22,620 nt of DNA, from positions 1 to 22,620 of the forward strand of contig CAYTIH010000041.1 of assembly GCA_964437825.1 (NCBI GenBank). The letters are read 5' to 3'. The notes below the pieces were generated by a model. The model ran no database searches and was not told the DNA's origin. It saw nothing but the letters and a program-made list of their open reading frames with translations. The position numbers were made by a program, and so were the translations under genes. This DNA comes from JBJFCE01 sp964437825 (GTDB lineage: Bacteria; Bacillota; Clostridia; Lachnospirales; Lachnospiraceae). Positions 6,559 to 13,213 of the stretch are shown here, piece after piece; position 1 is the first letter of the stretch; the number at the start of each line of letters is the position of its first letter.

Positions 6559-8440
6559 TTCCGGATGTGTTAATTGCGGCAAATGCTATCAGGATTCGAA
6601 GGCCGTTCTGAAGAAAAACGGTGAGCCTGTAATCGCGCTCCTCGGGCAGCCTAATTCCGGCAAATCCTCTGTATTTAACATGATGACCGGTTCCCACCAG
6701 CATGTGGGCAACTGGCCCGGCAAGACCGTGGAGCAGAAGGAAGGGACCTTCCAATATCATGGGCAGACTTATGTGCTTGCCGATCTGCCGGGAAGCTATT
6801 CCTTAACCGCAGGCTCTGCGGAGGAAACTGTCACTAAGGATTATATTGACAGCGGAAATGCCGATCTTGTGCTGATCATGGCAGACGCCTCTCAGTTGAA
6901 GCGAAGCCTCTATATGCTGGCTGACTATGTCGGCAATCAGAAGCCCGCCGTCCTTGTATTAAACATGATGGATGTTGCAAAGGATAAAGGGATCACAATC
7001 GACACGGATAAGCTTTCCCTGAAGCTCGGCATTAAGGTTGTCCCTTTGACCGCCATCAATAAGAGATCCTACGGCCTGCTGTATCAGGCGATTGAAGAAT
7101 CGCTGGACCGGGAACTGTGTATTCGTCAGGATAAGTTCACTTCGTCTGACGAGAAAATTGCCTGGATCGACAATCTGCTTTCTGATACATATAAAAAAGA
7201 AAAATCAGAGAAGCTGATCTACAGCAGATTCGACCGGGCCGCAACCTCTCGTATAGGGGGTAAGCTGATTGCTGTCGGTATGATACTGGTTATATTTTTG
7301 ATTTCCATGATATTTGCAGGCATAATCGGCGGAATCGCAGGAATTGTTGTCAGCGCATTATCCGGCGTGTTAAAAGAGGGCTTTGCGGCCATTGGCGTGC
7401 ACCGGATCCTGATCTCTCTGGTTTGTGATGTACTCCTGAACGTGCTTTATTTTGCGTCTATGATGGCATCCTTCGTTCTGGGTATTAACTTTGGCTTCAC
7501 TCTTTTGGAAGAAATTGGCTACCTGGCGAGAATCTCATATGTATTCGATCATCTTATGTCCGGAGTGGGCCTTCAGGGAAAGGCTATTATGCCTTTCTTC
7601 ATGGGATTCGGCTGCACGATTGCAGGCGCAACGGGTACAAGAGTTGTGGATAACTGGGGACAGCGGGTTCTCGCAATCGCGATGAGCTGGGCAGTGCCAT
7701 GTGCTGCAACGCTTTCCGTTATGCCTACCATAGCCATTACGCTGTTCGGAACCGGCGGCGGTTTCCTGGTAATGGTTGGAATTCTGATATTTATGATTCT
7801 GATGATGCTGATCGTGTATGCTGTATTTGGCAGAAAGCTGGCGCCAAAGGAAGAAAGAAGCGGTCTTATTATGGAACTGCCTCCATATCATAAACCGAAT
7901 ATCAGATATGTACTTTATATGACTTTCTCCAAGACGCTTGATATCTTCCTTCGAGCACTCAGGGTGATTTCGCTGGTATCTATTGTCTTCTTTCTGCTCT
8001 CCTGTTCCTTTACGGGAAGTGCAGACGATTCTGTTTTATACAGAATCGGTACCGTGATCGAGCCGGTAACCGGATTCTTCGGCCTTAGCTGGGAAGCCTT
8101 TATGGCATTCATTGCTTCCGCCATATCGAAGGAGTCCCTGCTTGGCGTGTTAAACACATTATACAGCAGCGGCGGAGATTTGGTAAGCGCCGCCTTCAAT
8201 GCAAAGCAAGCCGGGGCGTCTTCTGAAATCGCAGCATTGATTGCAGCGCATTTTACCAAGGCAGAAGGTCTGGCATTTATCTTTGCATGCTCCTTTAATA
8301 TGCCCTGTGTCAGCGCACTGGCCGCGACAGCCAAAGAAGCGCATTCCGTAAAATGGACGGCAAAGATTGCTGCTTTCTATACGGTTGCCGCTCTATTGGT
8401 AAGCTGCATTGTGTACCATATCGGATTGATCGTATTTTGA
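6548..8440 (+). CDS. feoB: Ferrous iron transporter FeoB with N-terminal Cys cluster
   Basis: The 630-residue protein imports ferrous iron across the cytoplasmic membrane. An N-terminal GTPase domain shows G1 GQPNSGKS (33-40), Thr-60 for G2, DLPG (79-82) for G3 and NMMD (139-142) for G4. From about residue 235 a series of hydrophobic membrane segments carries the two Gate regions; the first has FFMGFGCTIAGATGTRVVDN in place of the more usual GCNVPA-type sequence, and the second has NMPCVSALAATAKE. The protein is shorter than E. coli FeoB (773 aa). An unusual feature is Cys-7, Cys-10 and Cys-13 (CVNCGKC) ahead of the GTPase domain, a possible metal or redox site. GGAGGTGTGAGAG precedes the ATG inside the end of feoA. 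The variant gate may mark a FeoB subgroup. Confidence 0.95.
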   Translation: MSSSSGCVNCGKCYQDSKAVLKKNGEPVIALLGQPNSGKSSVFNMMTGSHQHVGNWPGKTVEQKEGTFQYHGQTYVLADLPGSYSLTAGSAEETVTKDYIDSGNADLVLIMADASQLKRSLYMLADYVGNQKPAVLVLNMMDVAKDKGITIDTDKLSLKLGIKVVPLTAINKRSYGLLYQAIEESLDRELCIRQDKFTSSDEKIAWIDNLLSDTYKKEKSEKLIYSRFDRAATSRIGGKLIAVGMILVIFLISMIFAGIIGGIAGIVVSALSGVLKEGFAAIGVHRILISLVCDVLLNVLYFASMMASFVLGINFGFTLLEEIGYLARISYVFDHLMSGVGLQGKAIMPFFMGFGCTIAGATGTRVVDNWGQRVLAIAMSWAVPCAATLSVMPTIAITLFGTGGGFLVMVGILIFMILMMLIVYAVFGRKLAPKEERSGLIMELPPYHKPNIRYVLYMTFSKTLDIFLRALRVISLVSIVFFLLSCSFTGSADDSVLYRIGTVIEPVTGFFGLSWEAFMAFIASAISKESLLGVLNTLYSSGGDLVSAAFNAKQAGASSEIAALIAAHFTKAEGLAFIFACSFNMPCVSALAATAKEAHSVKWTAKIAAFYTVAALLVSCIVYHIGLIVF

Positions 8441-8468
8441 TAAAAATGGAAAGCTGACGCTTGTATGT

Positions 8469-8615
8469 ATGAGAAAACGAAAATACTATTTGCGGCTAAG
8501 TGACACCGAACACCGATTTATCATTCAATGCCTATTCGAATATAGAAACAAACTCATAGCATAAGACAAATATACGGACGGCGTCGATGAAGTTACAATT
8601 AAATACACGAAATAA
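8469..8615 (+). pseudogene. Small mobile-element type protein, broken by an in-frame stop
   Basis: The frame starts MRKRKYYLRLSDTEHRF and runs 31 codons to a TAA at 8562-8564, then continues in the same frame with DKYTDGVDEVTIKYTK to a second TAA at 8613. From general knowledge, short proteins of about 55-60 residues with a KRKYYLRL(S/T)D(T/A)E...NKLIxxGxYTDxVDEVxIK pattern are common in integrative elements of Clostridia. The two halves here fit that pattern on either side of the stop, and the usual basic tail is missing. Their function is not known to me. The remnant suggests that the following ibrA/ibrB-like genes lie in an acquired region. Confidence 0.5.
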
Positions 8616-8620
8616 CCACA

Positions 8621-8660
8621 GGCACGGGAGTCAAAATCTCCCGTGCCTATCTCTATTCTA
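8621..8660 (+). terminator. Perfect hairpin downstream of feoB, weak terminator
   Basis: GGCACGGGAG and CTCCCGTGCC form a perfect 10-bp stem around a 7-base loop. The following bases (TATCTCTATTCT) are only moderately T-rich, so termination may be incomplete. It is the only hairpin between feoB and the next gene. Confidence 0.55.
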
Positions 8661-8723
8661 TAATGGGTCATTGCAGGCAGTCTGTATTGATACTGATGCC
8701 GATGCTGCATTTGGCATATTTTG

Positions 8724-8752
8724 TTGAATTTTGTCGATTTCTATGCTAAATT
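8724..8752 (+). promoter_or_regulatory. Candidate promoter of the ibrA-ibrB-like pair
   Basis: TTGAAT and TAAATT are separated by 17 bp, about 76 bases upstream of the chosen start codon and downstream of the hairpin. Both hexamers are imperfect. Confidence 0.35.
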
Positions 8753-8828
8753 TACTATCAACGGAATTACTAAAAAATGGAAAAAATGGTTTTGCACAGG
8801 TACGGTGCATAGGGGAACGGGAATACCA

Positions 8829-10160
8829 ATGATAAGAACATATTTGGAGCAGGATGTATACGAGGCTTTGCAAAAGCGTCTGCAGCTCATTTTTGAAGAA
8901 TTTGATAATATTTATATTTCTTTTTCGGGCGGAAAGGACAGCGGCTTGCTGCTCAATCTGGTACTGGATTATCGGAAAAAATATTATCCGAACAAAAAGA
9001 TTGCCGTGTTTCATCAGGACTTTGAGGCACAGTATACTGTAACAACACAATACGTGGAGAGAACCTTTGAGAGGATCAAAGAGGAAGTGGAGCCCTATTG
9101 GGTATGTCTTCCAATGGCGACGCGGACAGCGCTCAGCAGCTATGAAATGTACTGGTATCCATGGGACGATACGAAAAAAGAGTCCTGGGTCAGGGAGATG
9201 CCAAAGAAGGACTATGTAATTAATCTGGAGAATAACCCGATCACCACCTATCATTACCGGATGCATCAGGAGGATCTTGCGAAGCAGTTTGGCCGCTGGT
9301 ATAAATTATCCCACGGCGATGGGAAAACCGTGTGCCTGCTGGGAATGCGGGCGGATGAGTCGCTGCAGAGGTACAGCGGCTTTTTGAATATAAAATACGG
9401 ATATCAGGGGGAATGCTGGATCAGCAGGCAGTTTAAGGATGTTTGGTGCGCATCGCCGCTTTATGACTGGTCTACGGAGGATATTTGGCATGCCAACTGT
9501 TTATTTGGGTATGACTACAACCATTTGTATGATCTCTATTATATGGCAGGCCTTAAGGTATCGCAGATGAGAGTGGCGTCTCCGTTTAACGATTATTCCA
9601 AGGATGCGCTGAATCTCTATCGTGTGATCGATCCTGAAATATGGGTGAAACTGGTGGGCCGGGTTCAGGGCGCCAATTTTGCCAGCATTTACGGAAGAAC
9701 CAAGGCAATGGGGTATCGGAATGTTACATTGCCCGAGGGACATACCTGGAAATCCTATACTATGTTTCTGCTGGATACCCTGCCTGCCAGACTGCGTAAT
9801 AATTATGTCAGGAAGTTTAATACCTCCATTGAGTTCTGGCATGAAACCGGCGGGGGTCTGGATGAGGAAGTCATACGGGAGCTTGAGGAGCATGGCTATC
9901 ATATCCGCAGAAACGGAGTTTCTAATTATACGTTAAATAAAAAGTCAAGGATTGTTTTTGTGGGGAAAATCCCCGATGATACGGATGATATCAAATCGAC
10001 CAAGGATATTCCAAGCTGGAAGAGAATGTGCTACTGCATTTTAAAAAATGACCATACCTGCAGGTTTATGGGATTCGGATTAAGCCGGGAACAGCATGAC
10101 CGCATTGAGGTTATCCGCCGTAAGTACAAGAGCATAGAGGAGATGGATTATGGAGTATAA
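8829..10160 (+). CDS. ibrA: IbrA-like PAPS-reductase-family protein (PP-loop, DUF3440)
   Basis: This 443-residue protein belongs to the adenine nucleotide alpha hydrolase-like PAPS reductase/sulfurtransferase family. It has the PP-loop SGGKDS (33-38), HQDFEAQY (62-69), GMRADESLQRY (172-182) and a C-terminal DUF3440-like part with KFNTSIEFWHETGG and SWKRMCYCILKND. Such proteins activate a substrate by adenylation or act on adenylylated sulfur compounds; the actual substrate here is unknown. The start at 8829 is preferred over the longer frame because purine-rich AGGGGAACGGGAA precedes it and family homology begins there. The next gene, an IbrB-like ParB-fold protein, overlaps by 11 bp. In E. 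coli, IbrA and IbrB activate prophage-borne eib genes. No dnd, ssp or cysteine desulfurase gene is adjacent, so a classic phosphorothioation system is not supported. Confidence 0.85.
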   Translation: MIRTYLEQDVYEALQKRLQLIFEEFDNIYISFSGGKDSGLLLNLVLDYRKKYYPNKKIAVFHQDFEAQYTVTTQYVERTFERIKEEVEPYWVCLPMATRTALSSYEMYWYPWDDTKKESWVREMPKKDYVINLENNPITTYHYRMHQEDLAKQFGRWYKLSHGDGKTVCLLGMRADESLQRYSGFLNIKYGYQGECWISRQFKDVWCASPLYDWSTEDIWHANCLFGYDYNHLYDLYYMAGLKVSQMRVASPFNDYSKDALNLYRVIDPEIWVKLVGRVQGANFASIYGRTKAMGYRNVTLPEGHTWKSYTMFLLDTLPARLRNNYVRKFNTSIEFWHETGGGLDEEVIRELEEHGYHIRRNGVSNYTLNKKSRIVFVGKIPDDTDDIKSTKDIPSWKRMCYCILKNDHTCRFMGFGLSREQHDRIEVIRRKYKSIEEMDYGV

Positions 10161-10686
10161 AAGTCCTGTTTACAATGTAATCGCTGTACCGATAGAAAAA
10201 ATAAAGCCAAACACCTATAATCCGAATGCGGTAGCGCCGCCGGAAATGAAGCTGCTGTATGAAAGCATCAGGGAGGACGGCTATACAATGCCGATTGTCT
10301 GCTATTACAGCAAATCCAAGGATACTTATATCATTGTGGACGGATTTCACCGTTACAGGATTATGCTGGAGTATCCGGATATCTATGAAAGAGAACAGGG
10401 ATTGATGCCTGTTTCCGTCATCGATAAGCCGATTGATCAGAGAATGGCAAGTACGATTCGTCATAACCGTGCGAGGGGAAGCCATAATGTGGACCTGATG
10501 AGCAATATCGTAAAGGAGCTGCATGAGCTTGGGCGGTCCGATGCATGGATATCCAGGCATCTGGGCATGGACCGGGATGAAATTCTGCGGCTGAAGCAAA
10601 TCACCGGACTTGCCGCACTGTTTCGGGATGTGAAGTTTGGCAAGGCATGGAGACCGGAGGAGGAAACAAAGGAAAGCACGGAATAA
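10150..10686 (+). CDS. ibrB: IbrB-like ParB/Srx-fold protein
   Basis: The 178-residue protein carries a ParB/sulfiredoxin-like N-terminal domain: VPIEKIKPNTYNPN (13-26), SIREDGYTMPIV (39-50), VDGFHRYR (63-70, the usual DGxHR nucleotide-binding motif) and RHNRARGSH (104-112). A helix-turn-helix-like segment follows at about 131-152. It is too short for a plasmid or chromosome partition ParB and has no parA neighbour. Gene order, overlap with the preceding PAPS-reductase-like gene and domain content match IbrB. GAGGAG lies seven bases before the ATG within the upstream gene, so the pair is probably translationally coupled. It may bind DNA or a nucleotide as partner of the IbrA-like enzyme; the exact role is not known. 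Confidence 0.82.
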   Translation: MEYKSPVYNVIAVPIEKIKPNTYNPNAVAPPEMKLLYESIREDGYTMPIVCYYSKSKDTYIIVDGFHRYRIMLEYPDIYEREQGLMPVSVIDKPIDQRMASTIRHNRARGSHNVDLMSNIVKELHELGRSDAWISRHLGMDRDEILRLKQITGLAALFRDVKFGKAWRPEEETKESTE

Positions 10687-10699
10687 GCATTCAGCATGT

Positions 10700-10727
10700 G
10701 CCTCAATAAAACAGCCTCAATAAAACA
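10700..10727 (+). repeat. 14-bp perfect tandem duplication
   Basis: GCCTCAATAAAACA occurs twice head to tail (10700-10713 and 10714-10727), just after the ibrB-like stop and upstream of the response regulator promoter. It may be a replication slippage product, a junction scar or a regulatory repeat. Confidence 0.85.
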
Positions 10728-10759
10728 TGAAAAAACTCATGACGGGGAAAATGTTAGGC

Positions 10760-10788
10760 TTGGAAAACCGCGTTTCGGGTAGTATAAT
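10760..10788 (+). promoter_or_regulatory. Promoter of the LytTR two-component operon
   Basis: TTGGAA (10760-10765) and a consensus TATAAT (10783-10788) are separated by exactly 17 bp. The -10 lies 33 bases upstream of the response regulator ATG. Confidence 0.7.
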
Positions 10789-10821
10789 GAAAGGAAATTG
10801 TAACCGGGAGGAAAAGGCGGC

Positions 10822-11535
10822 ATGATGAGGATCGCTGTTTGTGAAGATCATCAGGAGGAAGCTGCATGGCTTGCAGAAATAGTGAAAAAATGGGCTGCGG
10901 GTAAGGCAGTTTCCGTTCATATAGAAGTATTTGAAAATGCACAGCAGTTCTGGTTTTCCTATGAACCCGGACATCCTTTTGATGTGCTTTTCCTGGATGT
11001 TCAGATGCCGGGAGAAAGCGGCATCATATTGGCCAAAAAGCTGCGGCAGCGCCGGGATGTCACACCGCTCATCTTTGTAACGGGGATTGATGATTATATG
11101 TCCGAAGGCTATGATGTGCAGGCGGTTCATTATCTTCTAAAGCCTGTAAAAGAGGAAAAGCTGGAAGAATGCTTAAACCGCGTGTATCAGAGCATGAATC
11201 AGACAGAGCCGTTTTTGCTGCTCGATTCGGATCAGGGAACACAAAGGCTGCTGCAAAAAGACATCCTTAAGGTGGAGATTTTTGCCCACCGCTGTGTTTA
11301 TACCACATTGCAGCAGGAGTATGCGGTATACCAGTCTTTAAAGGAAGCAAGGGATGCACTTGTTCCCGAATGGTTTGTATATTCTCATCGAAGTATTCTG
11401 GTGAATCTTTGTCATGTGGAGTCCATTACTCATGACAAGGTGCTGTTAACAGGCGGGCATGAAGCGCTTGTCAGCCGTCGGCTATATGGTGAGCTTAACC
11501 AGGCCTTTATTCATTTTTATACAGAAATGCATTAA
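10822..11535 (+). CDS. LytTR-family response regulator (AgrA-like)
   Basis: The 237-residue protein has a receiver domain (about 3-120) with acidic Asp-9 in CEDH, phosphoacceptor Asp-59 in FLDVQMPG, and Lys-107 in HYLLKPV. A LytTR DNA-binding domain follows (about 135-235), with LLQKDILKVEIFAHRCVY-like and SHRSILVNLCHVESI segments typical of the AgrA/VirR/ComE group. GGGAGGAAAAGG precedes the ATG. A kinase gene begins 42 bases after its stop and a strong promoter lies upstream, so the two form a transcription unit. LytTR regulators usually control peptide signalling, bacteriocin or cell-surface genes; the hydrolase-ABC genes directly downstream are the obvious candidate targets, by inference. 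Confidence 0.93.
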   Translation: MMRIAVCEDHQEEAAWLAEIVKKWAAGKAVSVHIEVFENAQQFWFSYEPGHPFDVLFLDVQMPGESGIILAKKLRQRRDVTPLIFVTGIDDYMSEGYDVQAVHYLLKPVKEEKLEECLNRVYQSMNQTEPFLLLDSDQGTQRLLQKDILKVEIFAHRCVYTTLQQEYAVYQSLKEARDALVPEWFVYSHRSILVNLCHVESITHDKVLLTGGHEALVSRRLYGELNQAFIHFYTEMH

Positions 11536-11577
11536 CTGTAATTTTGAGCAAGCATTGGGAAAGGCAGAGAAATCATA

Positions 11578-12297
11578 GTGACCAAAATAATTGTAATCGT
11601 AGTGATACTGCTGATCCTTTTGTATGTACTGACCGTTTCAGCCGTGATCCCTAAAATGATTGAACGAAAGCTGGAAACATATCAGAACAGACTGATCAAT
11701 CGGCAATATGAGGAAATTCGCAGCTCTTATAAGGAAATGCGTGCTTTTCGGCATGACTACCGTAATCACATGCAGGCTTTAAAGGTCTATATTGAGAACG
11801 GCGAGATAGAAAAATGCCGGGATTATATTTTGCAGATGGATCAGGATTTGAATGATGTGGATCAAATGGTAAAATCCGGGAATGCGATGGCGGATGCCAT
11901 CATCAACAGCAAGCTTTCCCTTGCCAGAGAAAAAAACATTAAGCTGAATACAACTTTGAAAATTCCGGAAAAGCTCCCTTTATCCGATACGGAGTTTTGC
12001 GCGGTATTCGGAAATTTGATGGACAACGCGATTGAAGCCTGTGAAAAGATTGCGGACAGGGAGGAACGTTTTATCAGGATCTATATCGGGACATTTAAAA
12101 AACAGTTTTATATTTCAATTACGAACGCGACAGCTAAAACAAAGCGGGTTACGACATATGCAACCGGAAAAGGCGGGGAGCATGGCTTTGGTCTGTATAG
12201 AATTGATACGATTGTCAAAAGACACGGTGGTTACCTGAACCGCAAAAATGAGCCGGGTGTATTTGCGACAGAAGTGCTGCTGCCGTTTGTGATTTGA
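11578..12297 (+). CDS. Short GHKL sensor histidine kinase (AgrC/HPK10 type)
   Basis: The 239-residue protein starts at a GTG with AAAGGCAGAG upstream. One N-terminal membrane segment (about 4-24) is followed by a coiled-coil-like linker, the phosphoacceptor His-59 in FRHDYRNH and a GHKL ATPase domain with N-box NLMDNAIEA (146-154) and a GEHGFGL G-box. The FRHDYxNH signature is typical of HPK10 kinases that pair with LytTR regulators. AgrC-type kinases usually have five to seven membrane segments and about 400 residues, so this one lacks a full sensor module and may sense through a partner or the membrane. The usual DxGxG motif is poorly conserved (ITNATAKT). The unit ends at a terminator 45 bases after the stop. 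Confidence 0.88.
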   Translation: MTKIIVIVVILLILLYVLTVSAVIPKMIERKLETYQNRLINRQYEEIRSSYKEMRAFRHDYRNHMQALKVYIENGEIEKCRDYILQMDQDLNDVDQMVKSGNAMADAIINSKLSLAREKNIKLNTTLKIPEKLPLSDTEFCAVFGNLMDNAIEACEKIADREERFIRIYIGTFKKQFYISITNATAKTKRVTTYATGKGGEHGFGLYRIDTIVKRHGGYLNRKNEPGVFATEVLLPFVI

Positions 12298-12341
12298 AAC
12301 AAGCCGTTTATGTGAAAACAAATTTTTCAGTCGTTTTTTGT

Positions 12342-12373
12342 GATACTCTCTATGACAGGGAGTATCTTTTTTT
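12342..12373 (+). terminator. Rho-independent terminator after the histidine kinase
   Basis: GATACTCTC pairs with GGGAGTATC (one T-G pair) around a seven-base loop, followed by seven T. It separates the two-component unit from the hydrolase-ABC genes, although no clear separate promoter for the latter was found, so partial read-through is possible. Confidence 0.88.
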
Positions 12374-12389
12374 ATATGATAGGAAACGG

Positions 12390-13190
12390 ATGAAGATGAA
12401 AAAACAAACAATGGGACAGCTAACAATAGAATATGACGATCTGCTGTATCTGCCTGAGGTAGTTTATGCGCAGTCCAAGGGCCGTCAGTGCCATTTGCAG
12501 CTGATTCTTCCTTACCGGTATCTCGAAGAAGAGGAGGAAGGATATCCGCTTCTGGTATTCATACCGGGGGATGCATGGCATGGACAAGGGATTACGAATG
12601 TAATTCCGGCCTATTCCAGAATTGCGGAACGGGGCGTAGCCGTTGCGCTGATTTCCTTTAGAACGGTCAGGAGCGCTCCTTATCCGGCGCAGATACGGGA
12701 TATCAAGGAAGCAATTTGTTTTCTGAAGCGCAGGGCAAAGGAATTCCATATAAATCCGGACCAAATTTTTGTGGCAGGGAATGCCGTCGGCGGATGCCTT
12801 GCGCTGCTGACAGGACTGACTGCTGCCTGTGGTGAGCTTGAACCGAAACTGTATGCAGGCACTTCTTATCAGATTTCCGGAATCATTGCGTATTCTGCAC
12901 CGGAAGCTCTGACGGCCGAAAAGAGCCACAAAGGAGCGTTTGAGCAGTGCGTATTTGCGAAAGAATATATTAAGAAAACTGTGGAGATACCGCCGATTCT
13001 GCTGTTTCATCGTCTGAACGACGATACGGTTCCGGTACAGGATAGCCGCAGTCTGTTTGAAGCGTTAAGGGAGGCGGATAAAGAAGCAGCCTATTATGAA
13101 ATCTCCGGCGGGGAGCATAGCGGTGCGGTTTACTGGACAAAGGATATTCTGGATTGTTTAGAAAATTTTATTAAATGCAGCTTAGGATAG
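12390..13190 (+). CDS. Alpha/beta-hydrolase-fold protein lacking the nucleophile serine
   Basis: The 266-residue protein resembles the BD-FAE/hormone-sensitive-lipase-like branch of alpha/beta hydrolases: strand LLVFIPGDAW in place of the HGG(G)W oxyanion segment, the YPAQIRDIKEAICFLKRRA helix, VAGNAVGGCLA at the nucleophile elbow, PPILLFHRLNDDTVPV and GGEHSG. The elbow should read GxSxG, but the serine is replaced by alanine (about residue 132), while the acid Asp (about 211) and His (about 243) remain. It is therefore probably not a classical serine esterase and may bind a ligand or act as an accessory protein. The start at 12390 has AGGAAACGG just upstream; the longer frame runs back through the terminator. 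Only 23 bases separate it from the first ABC gene, so it likely shares an operon. Confidence 0.8.
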   Translation: MKMKKQTMGQLTIEYDDLLYLPEVVYAQSKGRQCHLQLILPYRYLEEEEEGYPLLVFIPGDAWHGQGITNVIPAYSRIAERGVAVALISFRTVRSAPYPAQIRDIKEAICFLKRRAKEFHINPDQIFVAGNAVGGCLALLTGLTAACGELEPKLYAGTSYQISGIIAYSAPEALTAEKSHKGAFEQCVFAKEYIKKTVEIPPILLFHRLNDDTVPVQDSRSLFEALREADKEAAYYEISGGEHSGAVYWTKDILDCLENFIKCSLG

Positions 13191-13213
13191 ATAGCAAAAT
13201 TGAGGAGGCAGTC

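Larger units (their letters stand above)
8441..8828. other. Spacer between feoB and ibrA with a broken small gene
   Basis: The 388 bases hold a small mobile-element type pseudogene (8469-8615), a perfect hairpin (8621-8647) and a candidate promoter for the ibrA-like gene (8724-8752), all listed separately. An upstream in-frame extension of the ibrA-like frame from 8721 is not considered coding. Confidence 0.5.

Noticed and set aside
8721..8828. Longer start for the ibrA-like gene
   Set aside because: The extra 36 residues have no ribosome binding site at the first ATG, overlap the candidate promoter and are not part of the family domain.
8829..10686. A DndC/SspD-type phosphorothioation operon
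   Set aside because: The PP-loop protein has the longer IbrA-like layout with DUF3440, and no cysteine desulfurase, DndB/D/E or SspB/C gene lies nearby.
10150..10686. Plasmid partition gene parB
   Set aside because: The protein is too short, there is no parA partner or parS-like site, and it overlaps the IbrA-like gene.
10728..10825. Possible 32-residue peptide gene before the response regulator (starts MKKLMTGKMLG), as a signal peptide precursor
   Set aside because: No ribosome binding site precedes it and the frame contains the strong promoter of the next operon, so it is unlikely to be translated from that promoter.
12294..12389. Longer start for the alpha/beta-hydrolase-like gene
   Set aside because: The extension reads through the terminator hairpin of the preceding unit; the ATG at 12390 has a good ribosome binding site.
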